This document shows positions 26,763 to 33,774 of a stretch of 39,118 nucleotides of DNA, in pieces (within the stretch, counting starts at the first letter, position 1; each line of letters opens with the position of its first letter). The notes beneath the pieces were generated by a model, which was given only the letters and a program-made list of their open reading frames with translations, did not search any database and was not told the DNA's origin. The translations under genes were made by a program, and so were the position numbers. This DNA is from JAATFS01 sp037145635 (lineage in GTDB: Bacteria; Pseudomonadota; Gammaproteobacteria; Xanthomonadales; Xanthomonadaceae): contig JBBCXB010000011.1 in assembly GCA_037145635.1 (NCBI GenBank), positions 1 through 39,118 on the forward strand, written 5' to 3'.

Positions 26763-27170
26763 TCAGCGGCCCATCGTCAATGTGGCCAGGGCGAGTTCTT
26801 TGGCGGTGTTGAGCACCTCCACGCCGGCCTGGTAGCTGCGTGAGGCGGAAATCAGGTTGACCATCTGCGAGACCGGGTCCACGTCCGGGGCGTAGACGTA
26901 GCCCTCGGCGTCGGCCATCGGGTGGCCGGGCTCGTAGCGCTTGATCGGCGCGGCCTGGCTCTGGCTGATCTCCTTGACCCGCACGCCGGTCAGGCTGGCG
27001 TCCTCGCGGTTGGGCTGGGCCTGGAAGATCGGCTGGATCGGCCGGTAGGCCTGTTCCGGAGTGGAGGCCACGGAGTCGGCGTTGGCCAGGTTGGAGGCGA
27101 TGGTGCTCAGGCGCACCGACTGCGCCTGCAGCGTGGACCCGGCGACATCGAAGATCGGCAGATTGCTCAT
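26763..27170 (-). CDS. flgC: FlgC, proximal rod protein
   Basis: A 135-residue rod protein of the usual length. It begins MSNLPIFDVAGSTLQAQSVRLSTIASNLANADS as one conserved block, with YEPGHPMADAEGYVYAPDVDPVSQMVNLISASRSYQAGVEVLNTAKELALATLTMGR at the end, the FlgC hallmark. The start is the ATG eleven bases after the flgB stop; the frame is open upstream but without homology. Confidence 0.96.
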   Translation of the reverse strand: MSNLPIFDVAGSTLQAQSVRLSTIASNLANADSVASTPEQAYRPIQPIFQAQPNREDASLTGVRVKEISQSQAAPIKRYEPGHPMADAEGYVYAPDVDPVSQMVNLISASRSYQAGVEVLNTAKELALATLTMGR

Positions 27171-27181
27171 GACATCGCCCC

Positions 27182-27574
27182 TTATTGGCCGGTGATCGCG
27201 GTCAGCATGTTTTTCACCTTGGATTCCAGGAACGACAGCGAGGCGCGGTACTCCAGCGCCGCGCGGCCGTAGGCGGCGCGCTCCAGGTCCGGGTCGACGG
27301 TGTTGCCGTCCAGGCTCGGCTGGGCCGCCTCGCGGGTGAACAGGAACGGCCCGGGACCGTTGTCCGGTATCGCGATGTGGCGCGAGTCGGTCGCCGCCAG
27401 CGGGCCCTGCTGGCGGCTGGCCGCCTGCAGCGCCGCATCGAAGTTGAGGTCCTTGGCCTTGTAGCCGGGGGTATCGGCGTTGCTCAGGTTGCTGGCGATG
27501 AGCTTCATGCGCTCCTCGCGCAGCGGCAGCGCGCTGCCGTGGACGCCGAAATAGTCCGAGATTGGGTTGGCCAT
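27182..27574 (-). CDS. flgB: FlgB, proximal rod protein
   Basis: A 130-residue rod protein, first gene of the flg operon. N-terminal axial motif: GSALPLREERMKLIASNLSNADTPGYKAKDLNFDAAL. C-terminal: GNTVDPDLERAAYGRAALEYRASLSFLESKVKNMLTAITGQ. GGAGACC lies just before the start (27582-27588 on the minus strand). A near-perfect sigma-54 promoter lies 36-51 bases upstream of the ATG, and the gene is divergent from the small gene at 27786. Confidence 0.96.
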   Translation of the reverse strand: MANPISDYFGVHGSALPLREERMKLIASNLSNADTPGYKAKDLNFDAALQAASRQQGPLAATDSRHIAIPDNGPGPFLFTREAAQPSLDGNTVDPDLERAAYGRAALEYRASLSFLESKVKNMLTAITGQ

Positions 27575-27609
27575 CGCAGGTCTCCTGCATCGTGTTCACG
27601 CAGGAGCGA

Positions 27610-27625
27610 GGCAAGTGTTGTGCCA
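27610..27625 (-). promoter_or_regulatory. Sigma-54 promoter of the flgB-flgL operon
   Basis: The minus strand reads TGGCACAACACTTGCC. GG (27623-27624) and GC (27611-27612) are exactly ten bases apart, and all of TGGCAC and TTGC match consensus. The start of transcription should be near 27600, 26 bases before the flgB ATG. It drives the 10.4-kb rod-hook operon. Confidence 0.9.
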
Positions 27626-27656
27626 AACCGGTATGGGGGAGGGCGCCAAAACCCCC

Positions 27657-27683
27657 TAAAGGTCCGGCCAGGCCGGTCGATAC
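27657..27683 (+). promoter_or_regulatory. Candidate sigma-28 promoter of the small gene at 27786
   Basis: TAAA (27657-27660), exactly 15 bases, then GTCGATAC (27676-27683), six of eight matches to GCCGATAA. The spacer contains the palindrome CCGGCCAGGCCGG. It faces away from the flgB sigma-54 promoter 32 bases away. Predicted start near 27691, leaving a leader of about 95 bases. Spacing and -35 are exact; the -10 is less good than those of fliC or flgM. Confidence 0.55.
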
Positions 27684-27785
27684 TGGTACTGGGACCTTCG
27701 CGGATCGTTTGATCGGCGGCCCACGTTGGCAGGGCCTCTGGCCTTGCACTTCATTCCTTTTGGAATACTTTCGGGAGAAACGGCT

Positions 27786-28001
27786 GTGGGAGTCATATCC
27801 TCGGTCATGAGCCACACGGTGGGGGGCACCCTCACTGCGGCCAAAAACACGGTCCAGGGCGCCCTGAAGGGCAACGTGGACGATATCGCCAAGGTGGCCA
27901 TCGTGGCCGGCATGGCAACCAGCACCATTCCGGTCGCCACCGGTGTGGCCGCCCTGGCTGGCAATTCGGCCGTGGGCGCGCTGATCGACGTTTTCGCCTG
28001 A
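27786..28001 (+). CDS. Small Gly/Ala-rich hydrophobic protein, unknown function
   Basis: A 71-residue protein I do not recognise. It starts at GTG (27786), with GGGAG eight bases upstream; an ATG at MSHTVGGT (27807) is possible but has no well-spaced site. Codons have the same strong G/C third-position bias as neighbouring genes. The N-terminal third is amphipathic (MSHTVGGTLTAAKNTVQG), then acidic KGNVDDIAK, then a hydrophobic, small-residue stretch (VAIVAGMATSTIPVATGVAALAGNSAVG) that could form one membrane helix or a glycine-zipper hairpin, ending ALIDVFA. There is no signal-peptidase site. It is divergent from flgB, convergent with cheV, and bounded by a sigma-28-like promoter and a terminator, so it is probably a monocistronic late flagellar gene. 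The function is unknown. Confidence 0.7.
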   Translation: MGVISSVMSHTVGGTLTAAKNTVQGALKGNVDDIAKVAIVAGMATSTIPVATGVAALAGNSAVGALIDVFA

Positions 28002-28027
28002 TTCCCGGGGCGCGCAGGCGCCCAGCC

Positions 28028-28047
28028 ACCGGCCCGGCGCCGGTTTT
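28028..28047 (+). terminator. Rho-independent terminator of the small gene
   Basis: ACCGGC, five bases, GCCGGT, then TTTT (28044-28047), starting 26 bases after the stop codon. A second short stem (GGGCGC...GCGCCC) precedes it. The 140 bases between it and the cheV stop are GC-rich inverted repeats without a convincing gene. Confidence 0.7.
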
Positions 28048-28188
28048 CCGTCGTTCCCTGTCCTACATACCGCCAACGCCTTTCCCGACCCGCGGGAACG
28101 GGCACGCCCGGCCGTGGCCGCGGGTTCGCCGGCCGGTCGATCCGGCGGCAGGCCCGCCCGGGACCCGCGGCCGGGAAGGTGCCCGGAC

Positions 28189-29139
28189 TCAGGCCGCCGC
28201 GCCCTCCGCCACCACCCGCAGCCGCGCCAGCACGTAGTCGGCCAGCTCGTGGGCGCTGTACTTGGCCACGAACGCGTTGGCACCCACCTGCTCGACCATG
28301 GCGTTGTTGAAGACGCCCGACAGCGAGGTATGCAACAGCACGTACAGCCCGCTCAGGCCGGGGGTGCGCCGGATTTCCGTCGTCAGCGTGTAGCCGTCCA
28401 TCGCCGGCATCTCGATGTCGGAGATGACCATGGCGTAGCGCTCGCACGGATCCTCGCCCGAGGCCAGCACCTGCAAGAGGTGGTCCAGCGCCTGGCGGCC
28501 GTCGGACAGCAGGGTCGCGCCAACCCCCAGCTGGTCCAGCACGTTGCGGATCTGCTGGCGGGCCACGCGCGAGTCGTCCACCACCAGCACCTGCAGCGGG
28601 CGGTCGCCCATCTCCAGCGCCAGCGACGGGTCGATCTGGATGTCGGTCTGCACCTTGGCGATGTCGGCCAGCACGCTTTCCACGTCGATGACCTGGATCA
28701 GCTCGCCCTGGAAGCGCGTGACCGCGGTCAGGTAGGTCGCCTCGGCGCCCAGTTCCGGCGGCGGATGGATGTCCTCGACCGCGATGTTGACGATGCGCTC
28801 CACGCCGCTGACCAGGAAGCCCTGGACCGAGCGGTTGAACTCGGCCACCACCAGGTAGCGGGGGGCCGCGTCGGCCTGCGGCTCGCGCTCCGGATGGCCG
28901 ATCGCCAGGCCCAGGTCCAGCACCGGCACCGAGCGGCCGCGCACGTCGGCCATGCCGGCGAACTCGGACGGCAGCCCCGGGACCTGGAACAGCTCCGGCC
29001 GGCGCAGCACTTCCTGCACCTTGAAGACGTTCACGCCAAAAAGCTGACGGCCGCCCAGCCGGAACAGCAGCAGCGCGAGTCGGTTGTGCCCGGCCAGGCG
29101 CGTACGCTGGTCGATGCGATTGAGCAGGTCATGTGACAT
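28189..29139 (-). CDS. cheV: CheV, chemotaxis coupling protein (CheW-receiver fusion)
   Basis: A 316-residue protein. Residues about 15-165 are a CheW domain (LALLLFRLGGRQLFGVNVFKVQEVL, GMADVRGRSVPVLDLGLAIG) that couples chemoreceptors to CheA. Residues about 183-305 are a receiver (VLVVDDSR; phospho-acceptor D241 in VISDIEMPAMDG; FVAKYS with the conserved Lys). It acts in signal-array adaptation at the pole. The single possible ATG (MSHDLLNRID) matches the CheV start. No clear ribosome binding site is seen. A sigma-28-like -10 ends only eight bases before the ATG, so the message could be nearly leaderless. It is divergent from flgA. Confidence 0.94.
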   Translation of the reverse strand: MSHDLLNRIDQRTRLAGHNRLALLLFRLGGRQLFGVNVFKVQEVLRRPELFQVPGLPSEFAGMADVRGRSVPVLDLGLAIGHPEREPQADAAPRYLVVAEFNRSVQGFLVSGVERIVNIAVEDIHPPPELGAEATYLTAVTRFQGELIQVIDVESVLADIAKVQTDIQIDPSLALEMGDRPLQVLVVDDSRVARQQIRNVLDQLGVGATLLSDGRQALDHLLQVLASGEDPCERYAMVISDIEMPAMDGYTLTTEIRRTPGLSGLYVLLHTSLSGVFNNAMVEQVGANAFVAKYSAHELADYVLARLRVVAEGAAA

Positions 29140-29146
29140 GGCTCAG

Positions 29147-29174
29147 GTATCGACAGCTCGGGCCCGGAACTTGA
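29147..29174 (-). promoter_or_regulatory. Weak candidate sigma-28 promoter of cheV
   Basis: On the minus strand TCAA (29171-29174), 16 bases, then GTCGATAC (29147-29154). The -10 is identical to that of the small gene at 27786. The spacing is one base longer than ideal. The implied start of transcription would coincide with the cheV ATG at 29139. Confidence 0.35.
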
Positions 29175-29208
29175 GGGCGAGATGCGGACGGGGCAGGGCA
29201 CCCGGGTT

Positions 29209-29224
29209 CGGCACGGCACTTGCA
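29209..29224 (+). promoter_or_regulatory. Sigma-54 promoter of flgA
   Basis: CGGCACGGCACTTGCA: GG (29210-29211) and GC (29222-29223) are exactly ten bases apart, with GGCAC and TTGCA both perfect. The predicted start is near 29235, about 25 bases before the flgA ATG. Confidence 0.85.
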
Positions 29225-29259
29225 GCGGCTCCGGCGTTCCCTACCGCCCGGACCCGCCG

Positions 29260-29904
29260 ATGCGCTTCCCGCTCCTGCTGCTCGTACTGCTCGCCGCGCC
29301 CGCCTGGGCCGACGGCTTCCAGTCGGTCGATTCCATCCGCGCCGCGGCGCTGTCCACCCTCGGCGCCGATGCCGAGGCCGAGGCCACGCTCGATCCGGGC
29401 CTGCGCATGCCGGCCTGTCCGATCGCGCTGCAGGCCCAGCCCACCGCCAGCAACACCGTGGAGGTCGCCTGCCCGCAGCCGGCGGGCTGGCGGCTGTTCG
29501 TGCCGGTGAAGGTCCGCCGCAACCAGGACGTGCTGGTGCTGGCGCGCGGCGTCGGCCCTGGAGAAACCCTCGGCGCGGCCGATATCAGCATCGAGCGTCG
29601 TGACGCCGCGCGCATCGCCGGGGCGGTCCTGTCCGATCCGGCCAGCGCGGTGGGCAAGACCGCCCGCCGCATGCTGCCGGCCGGGACCCTGCTGGCGTCC
29701 ACCGACCTGGTGGCGCCGCGGCTGGTGCACCGGGGCGATATCGTGCCGCTGGTGTCGCGCGACGAGGGACTGGAAGTCCGCATGACCGGCCGCGCCCTGG
29801 CCGATGCCGGCGAGAACGAGCGGGTCTCGGTCGAGAACTCCTCGTCGCGCCGGGTCATTCAGGGAACGGTGGACGCCACCGGTGCCGTCGTGGTAACTCG
29901 CTAA
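29260..29904 (+). CDS. flgA: FlgA, P-ring assembly chaperone
   Basis: A 214-residue periplasmic chaperone for FlgI. Signal peptide MRFPLLLLVLLAAPAWA, probably cleaved before DGFQS. The C-terminal SAF-like half contains VLVLARGVGPGETLGAADISIERRD, the LPAGTLLASTDLVAPRLVHRGDIVPLVSRDEGLEVRMTGRALADAG block and RVSVENSSSRRVIQGTVDATGAVVV, all typical of FlgA. There are two Cys (MPACPIAL, VEVACPQ). The start is the ATG before the signal peptide. A sigma-54 promoter lies 36-51 bases upstream. flgM follows from its own sigma-28 promoter. Confidence 0.96.
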   Translation: MRFPLLLLVLLAAPAWADGFQSVDSIRAAALSTLGADAEAEATLDPGLRMPACPIALQAQPTASNTVEVACPQPAGWRLFVPVKVRRNQDVLVLARGVGPGETLGAADISIERRDAARIAGAVLSDPASAVGKTARRMLPAGTLLASTDLVAPRLVHRGDIVPLVSRDEGLEVRMTGRALADAGENERVSVENSSSRRVIQGTVDATGAVVVTR

Positions 29905-29912
29905 ATAAACCT

Positions 29913-29939
29913 TAAAGTTTCCCCGCGATGGGCCGTTAC
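29913..29939 (+). promoter_or_regulatory. Sigma-28 promoter of flgMN
   Basis: TAAAGTTT (29913-29920), eleven bases, then GCCGTTAC (29932-29939). The whole -35 octamer matches the enteric consensus and TAAA-N15-GCCG spacing is exact. It lies nine bases after the flgA stop, so flgMN can be made by flgA read-through early and by sigma-28 late. Confidence 0.85.
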
Positions 29940-29971
29940 CCATTGCGAACCGTAAAACTGGAGCACCCGTG

Positions 29972-30283
29972 ATGAGCCAGAAAATCGAAGGTAGCCTGCC
30001 TACCAACGCCACGCTTCGCACCAGCAGCGTGAGCAGCAAGGTGGCGTCGGCCGGCGAAGACCGGACCTCGCCGGTGTCGGCCACCAGCGCCAGCGACAGC
30101 GTCAAGCTGACCGGCGAGGCCACCAACCTGCAGACCCTGCAGCGCCAGCTGTCGCAGGCGCCGGCGGTGGACGCCAGCCGCGTGCAGGCGGTGAAGGATT
30201 CGCTGCAGAGCGGCAGCTACAAGATCAACCCGGACGCGATCGCGAACCGGATGATGGACCTGGATCAGCAGCTCGCCGGATGA
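29972..30283 (+). CDS. flgM: FlgM, anti-sigma-28 factor
   Basis: A 103-residue protein that holds sigma-28 inactive until it is exported through the finished hook. The N-terminal half is Ser/Thr-rich and likely disordered. The C-terminal sigma-binding region reads VDASRVQAVKDSLQSGSYKINPDAIANRMMDLDQQL, the family signature. The start is ATG 29972, with GGAG eight bases upstream; the adjacent GTG is less likely. The stop overlaps the flgN start (ATGA). Confidence 0.95.
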   Translation: MSQKIEGSLPTNATLRTSSVSSKVASAGEDRTSPVSATSASDSVKLTGEATNLQTLQRQLSQAPAVDASRVQAVKDSLQSGSYKINPDAIANRMMDLDQQLAG

Positions 30284-30618
30284 GCACGCCCGTGAGCGAG
30301 CCGCTGCAACGCCTGGGTGACGCGCTGGCCGGCGAACGCCGTGCGCTGCTCGAGCACGACGTCGAGGGGCTGATGCAGGCCACCCAGCAGAAGCTGGACG
30401 CCCTGCGCGCGCTGGAGGCCGACGTGCCGCACGGCGAGGAGAAGCGTCTGCGCGAGCTGGCCGATGCCAACCGGGCCAACGGCGCACTGCTGGCCCGGCG
30501 CCGGCGCGAGGTCAACTGGGCCCTGCGCCATCTCGGCCGCAGCGAAAGCGCCCCGTCCTACGACGCCAGCGGCCAGTCCAGCGTGCTGCAGGCCACGCGC
30601 GCGCTCGCGGTGGCCTGA
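30280..30618 (+). CDS. flgN: FlgN, export chaperone for FlgK/FlgL
   Basis: A 112-residue helical protein (LQRLGDALAGERRALLEHDVEGLMQATQQKLDALRALE; LRELADANRANGALLARRRREVNWALRHLG) matching FlgN in length and pattern. It delivers FlgK and FlgL to the export gate. It is coupled to flgM by a four-base overlap. A GC-rich hairpin follows at 30623. Confidence 0.92.
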   Translation: MSTPVSEPLQRLGDALAGERRALLEHDVEGLMQATQQKLDALRALEADVPHGEEKRLRELADANRANGALLARRRREVNWALRHLGRSESAPSYDASGQSSVLQATRALAVA

Positions 30619-30622
30619 CCCC

Positions 30623-30645
30623 GCACCCCCGGCGCGCCGGGGTGC
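30623..30645 (+). terminator. Hairpin after flgN
   Basis: GCACCCC and GGGGTGC enclose the palindrome GGCGCGCC with one bulged C, starting five bases after the flgN stop. No T-run follows. It separates flgMN from the kinase gene and may stop or slow read-through. Confidence 0.5.
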
Positions 30646-30678
30646 CGCCCGCCACCGGGTTCGGCGTATATTTGAGGT

Positions 30679-31923
30679 GTGTCGTTCCCTCAGTCGCCGT
30701 GGATCCCGCACTTGTTCAATCTCGACCGCCTGCCGACCTCCAATACCCTGCGCGCCTTCAGCGAGCAGATGCTTGAGGGCCTGATCCTGTTCCGCGAGGA
30801 CGGCGAACTGGTGGTGGCCAATGCGGTCGCCCGCGAGGGCCTGTCGCGTGCGCCCGATGCCGACGACCGCGTGTTCGGTGAGCGCCTGTCGCAGCTGCTG
30901 CCGGCCGACGCGATGAACCAGGCCCGCACCAAGGGCAGCTGGACCGGCAGCCTGCCGGTCGGCGACCGCGTGGTCATCGCCCACCTGTACTTCCACCAGG
31001 AGGACGGCCTCGGCCATTTCCTGGCCCTGTTTCACAACATCGAGGGCCAGCAGGACTACGAGCGCGAGCTGCAGCAGCGCCATGCCGAGCTGCGCCAGGC
31101 CTACATGCGCCTGAACGGCGCCCAGGACAAGCTGCTGCAGTCGGAGAAGATGGCCTCGATCGGCCAGCTCGCCGCCGGCGTCGCCCACGAGATCAACAAC
31201 CCGATCGGCTACGTGCACTCCAACCTCGGCAGCCTGCAGGAATACCTGCGCAGCCTGTTCACCCTGATCGAGGCCTACGAGCGCGCGCTGCAGGCGCCCG
31301 ATCCGAAGGCGCTGATCCCGGAGATCGACGAGATCCGCAGCCGTGCCGACATCGACTTCATCAGCCGCGACCTGCCGCAGCTGATGGCCGAGTCGCGCGA
31401 GGGCATCGAGCGCGTGACCCGGATCGTGCGCGACCTCAAGGACTTCTCGTACTCGGACCGTTCCGAGTCCTGGAAGATGGTCGACCTGCATGCCGGGCTC
31501 GAGTCGACGATCAACATCATCTGGAACGAGCTGAAGTACAAGGTCACGCTGGAGCGCCGCTACGGCGAGCTGCCGCTGGTGGAGTGCCTGCCGTCCGAGC
31601 TCAACCAGGTCTACATGAACCTGCTGCTCAATGCCGGCCAGGCCATCGCCGAGCGCGGCACCATCACCGTCAGCACCGGCCGCGAGGGCAACGACCAGGT
31701 CTGGATCCAGCTGCAGGACACTGGCGCCGGCATCGCCCCGGACCTGCTGCAGCGCATCTTCGACCCGTTCTTCACCACCAAGCCGGTCGGCAGCGGCACC
31801 GGCCTGGGCCTGTCGATCTCCTACGGCATCATCAACAAGCACCACGGCCGCATCGACGTCGACAGCGTGCCGGGGCAGGGCGCCTCGTTCCGGATCGTGC
31901 TGCCGGTGCGGCAGCCGCGGTAG
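30679..31923 (+). CDS. ravA: PAS-domain sensor histidine kinase, RavA-like
   Basis: A 414-residue cytoplasmic kinase. A PAS domain lies at about 25-125, a coiled-coil at about 125-155, and HisKA with the phospho-acceptor H170 in LAAGVAHEINNPIGYV. The HATPase domain has an N-box NQVYMNLLLNAGQAI, G1 DTGAGIAPD, F-box FDPFFTTKP and G2 GSGTGLGLS. There is no membrane segment or signal peptide. It starts with GTG at 30679. Position after flgN and convergent with a GGDEF-EAL-REC gene matches RavA of Xanthomonas, reported to act on VemR and RavR. The symbol is by context, not proof. The 60-base upstream gap has a TATATT box at 30667-30672 but no good -35. Confidence 0.85.
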   Translation: MSFPQSPWIPHLFNLDRLPTSNTLRAFSEQMLEGLILFREDGELVVANAVAREGLSRAPDADDRVFGERLSQLLPADAMNQARTKGSWTGSLPVGDRVVIAHLYFHQEDGLGHFLALFHNIEGQQDYERELQQRHAELRQAYMRLNGAQDKLLQSEKMASIGQLAAGVAHEINNPIGYVHSNLGSLQEYLRSLFTLIEAYERALQAPDPKALIPEIDEIRSRADIDFISRDLPQLMAESREGIERVTRIVRDLKDFSYSDRSESWKMVDLHAGLESTINIIWNELKYKVTLERRYGELPLVECLPSELNQVYMNLLLNAGQAIAERGTITVSTGREGNDQVWIQLQDTGAGIAPDLLQRIFDPFFTTKPVGSGTGLGLSISYGIINKHHGRIDVDSVPGQGASFRIVLPVRQPR

Positions 31924-31932
31924 CGCTTCGCG

Positions 31933-32040
31933 CCGGGAATGGGGATTCGGGAATCGGGAATGGCCGCGCGGTGAGCCGGCAACGAGGCACTACCGCTTCC
32001 GCCCCGGCTCTCCCCGATTCCCGACTCCCTATTCCCGGCC
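31933..32040. repeat. Inverted GATTCCCGATTCCC-type intergenic repeat
   Basis: The left arm (31933-31965) is a run of GGGAAT/GGGATT units ending in GGCC. The right arm (32008-32040) is the inverse, built of GATTCCC/GACTCCC/ATTCCC units ending in GGCC. Such GGGAATCGGGAAT elements are scattered between genes in xanthomonads. Here it sits between two convergent genes, can act as a bidirectional terminator, and its right arm supplies the last codons and stop of the ravR-like gene. Confidence 0.75.
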
Positions 32041-33774
32041 GTTACGCAACTCATCGTGGGTGCGGAAGGCCTGGCGGATATGCTCGCGCAGTTCGTCGTC
32101 GTTCCACGGCTTGGTCAGGAAGCGGTAGATCGAGCCGCGGTTGATCGCGTCGGTGACCGTGGCCAGGTCGGTGTAGCCGGACAGCACCAGCCGCACCGTG
32201 TCCGGGTAGAGCATCTTCACCCGGCCCAGGAACTCGGTACCGCTCATGTCCGACATGCGCTGGTCGGACAGGATCACCTGCACCTCGTTGGTGGCCAGCA
32301 GGTCGAAGGCGTCGCGCACGTTGCCGGCCGCCAGGATGCGGTAGCCGTCGCGGCGGAACAGCCGCACCAGCGAGCGCAGCACGTTCTCCTCGTCGTCCAG
32401 CAGCAGCAGGGTCCGGTCCGGGCGGCTCTCGGCGAACGACTCCGGGCGCAGGTAGCGCCGGCGCAGCGCCATGCCCGCCGACTCGGCCGACATCGGCTCG
32501 CCGAACAGGTAGCCCTGAAAGATGTCGCAATCGTTGCGGCGCAGGAAGCCGAGCTGGGCCTGCGACTCCACGCCGTTGGCGATCACGGTCATGCCCAGCT
32601 GGTGGCCCATGGCGATGATCGCGCGCGCGATCGCCGCCTCGCGGCTGCCGGCCGGCGCGCTCTTGATGAAGCTGCGGTCGATCTTGAGCCGGTCCACCGG
32701 GTAGCGCACCAGCGCGCTGAGGCTGGAGTCACCGGTGCCGAAGTTGTCCAGGCTCAGGCTGATGCCCTCGTTGCGCAGGTTGGCCATCGTCTCGTGGACG
32801 AAGTTGACGTTGTTGGTCAGCGCGCTCTCGTTGATCTCCAGGGTCACGAAGTTGGCGGGCACGCCGGCGGTCTGCAGCGTCGAGGTCACCTCGTTGAAGA
32901 AGTTCGGGCGCAGCAGCTGCAGCGTGGAGACGTTGACCGCGATGCTGAAGTCGTCGAAGCCCTGGTCGCGCCACAGCCGGGCCTGGCGCACCGCGTTCTG
33001 CAGCACCCACTCGCCGATCTGCACGATCACGCCCAGGCGTTCGGCGGTGCGCATGAACCGCTCCGGCACCAGCATGCCCAGCGTCGGCGACTGCCAGCGC
33101 AACAGCGCCTCCATGCCGACGATGCGGCCGTCGCGCGCGCTCACCAGCGGCTGGTAGCGCAGCCGCAGCTCGCCATGCGGGATGGCGTCGACGATCTGGC
33201 GCGCGATGATGCTTTCGCTGTGCGCGCTGCTGGTGGAGTTGCGGGTATACATCCGCACCGTGTTGCCGCCTTCGCGGCCGGCCTGGTAGCTGGCCTCCTC
33301 GGCGTAGTCCAGCAGCACCGACAGCGAACCGGAGTGCTCCGGGCACAGGCTGATGCCGACCTTGCCGGTCATGAACAGCGTGTACGGCAGCACCGACAGT
33401 GGCAGTTCCAGCTGCTGGCGGATCTCCTCGGCGAAGTCCTCCGGCAGCGGCATGCCCTCGCCGCGGGGCGCGACGATCACCATCTCGTCGCTGCCGTGGC
33501 GCCACAGCGTGCCGCGGTCGCCCAGGAACTCGCGCAGCCGGTGCGCGGTCAGCATCAGCGCCTGGTCGCCGACTTCCGCGCTCATGTTCTCGTTGATCGA
33601 GGCGAAATGGTCGATGTCCACGTGCAGCAGCATCAGCGCCGGCCCGCCGGCCACGGCCGCGTCCACCTGGCGCAGCAGCTCGGGGTTGCCGGCGCCCAGG
33701 CGCTCGGGCTGGACCAGGTCCAGGCCGGATGGACTCACAGGATTCCACATCGCGTCAGCGTCCATTCGGGTCAT
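32029..33774 (-). CDS. ravR: RavR-like GGDEF-EAL-receiver regulator with altered EAL site
   Basis: About 581 residues in the order GGDEF (about 45-175), EAL (about 190-440), receiver (about 455-575), the RavR arrangement. The GGDEF motif is degenerate (HGSDE at 93-97), so it is not a cyclase. The EAL domain keeps E222 (MEAL), N281, E316, K364, E403 and Q420. But DDFGTG is DNFGTG (N344) and AEGVE is ANGVE (N400), the latter at the general-base position of RocR-type phosphodiesterases. Activity is therefore doubtful. The receiver is intact (D504 in LSDQRMSDMSG, LTKPW lysine). The start overlaps the RavS gene; 33774, 33765 and 33750 are all possible. The C-terminus RNGRE runs into an intergenic repeat. 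Confidence 0.88.
   Translation of the reverse strand: MTRMDADAMWNPVSPSGLDLVQPERLGAGNPELLRQVDAAVAGGPALMLLHVDIDHFASINENMSAEVGDQALMLTAHRLREFLGDRGTLWRHGSDEMVIVAPRGEGMPLPEDFAEEIRQQLELPLSVLPYTLFMTGKVGISLCPEHSGSLSVLLDYAEEASYQAGREGGNTVRMYTRNSTSSAHSESIIARQIVDAIPHGELRLRYQPLVSARDGRIVGMEALLRWQSPTLGMLVPERFMRTAERLGVIVQIGEWVLQNAVRQARLWRDQGFDDFSIAVNVSTLQLLRPNFFNEVTSTLQTAGVPANFVTLEINESALTNNVNFVHETMANLRNEGISLSLDNFGTGDSSLSALVRYPVDRLKIDRSFIKSAPAGSREAAIARAIIAMGHQLGMTVIANGVESQAQLGFLRRNDCDIFQGYLFGEPMSAESAGMALRRRYLRPESFAESRPDRTLLLLDDEENVLRSLVRLFRRDGYRILAAGNVRDAFDLLATNEVQVILSDQRMSDMSGTEFLGRVKMLYPDTVRLVLSGYTDLATVTDAINRGSIYRFLTKPWNDDELREHIRQAFRTHDELRNGRE

Noticed and set aside
27732..27746. Second sigma-54-like sequence GGCCTCTGGCCTTGC upstream of the small gene
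   Set aside because: GG and GC are 11 bases apart instead of 10, and the -24 block lacks GGCAC.
27726..27785. TTG start giving a 91-residue form of the small protein
   Set aside because: No ribosome binding site precedes the TTG, whereas GGGAG is well placed for the GTG at 27786.
28048..28188. A possible gene or small RNA between the small-gene terminator and cheV
   Set aside because: Only overlapping GC-rich inverted repeats are visible; no frame with start, ribosome binding site and codon bias fits.
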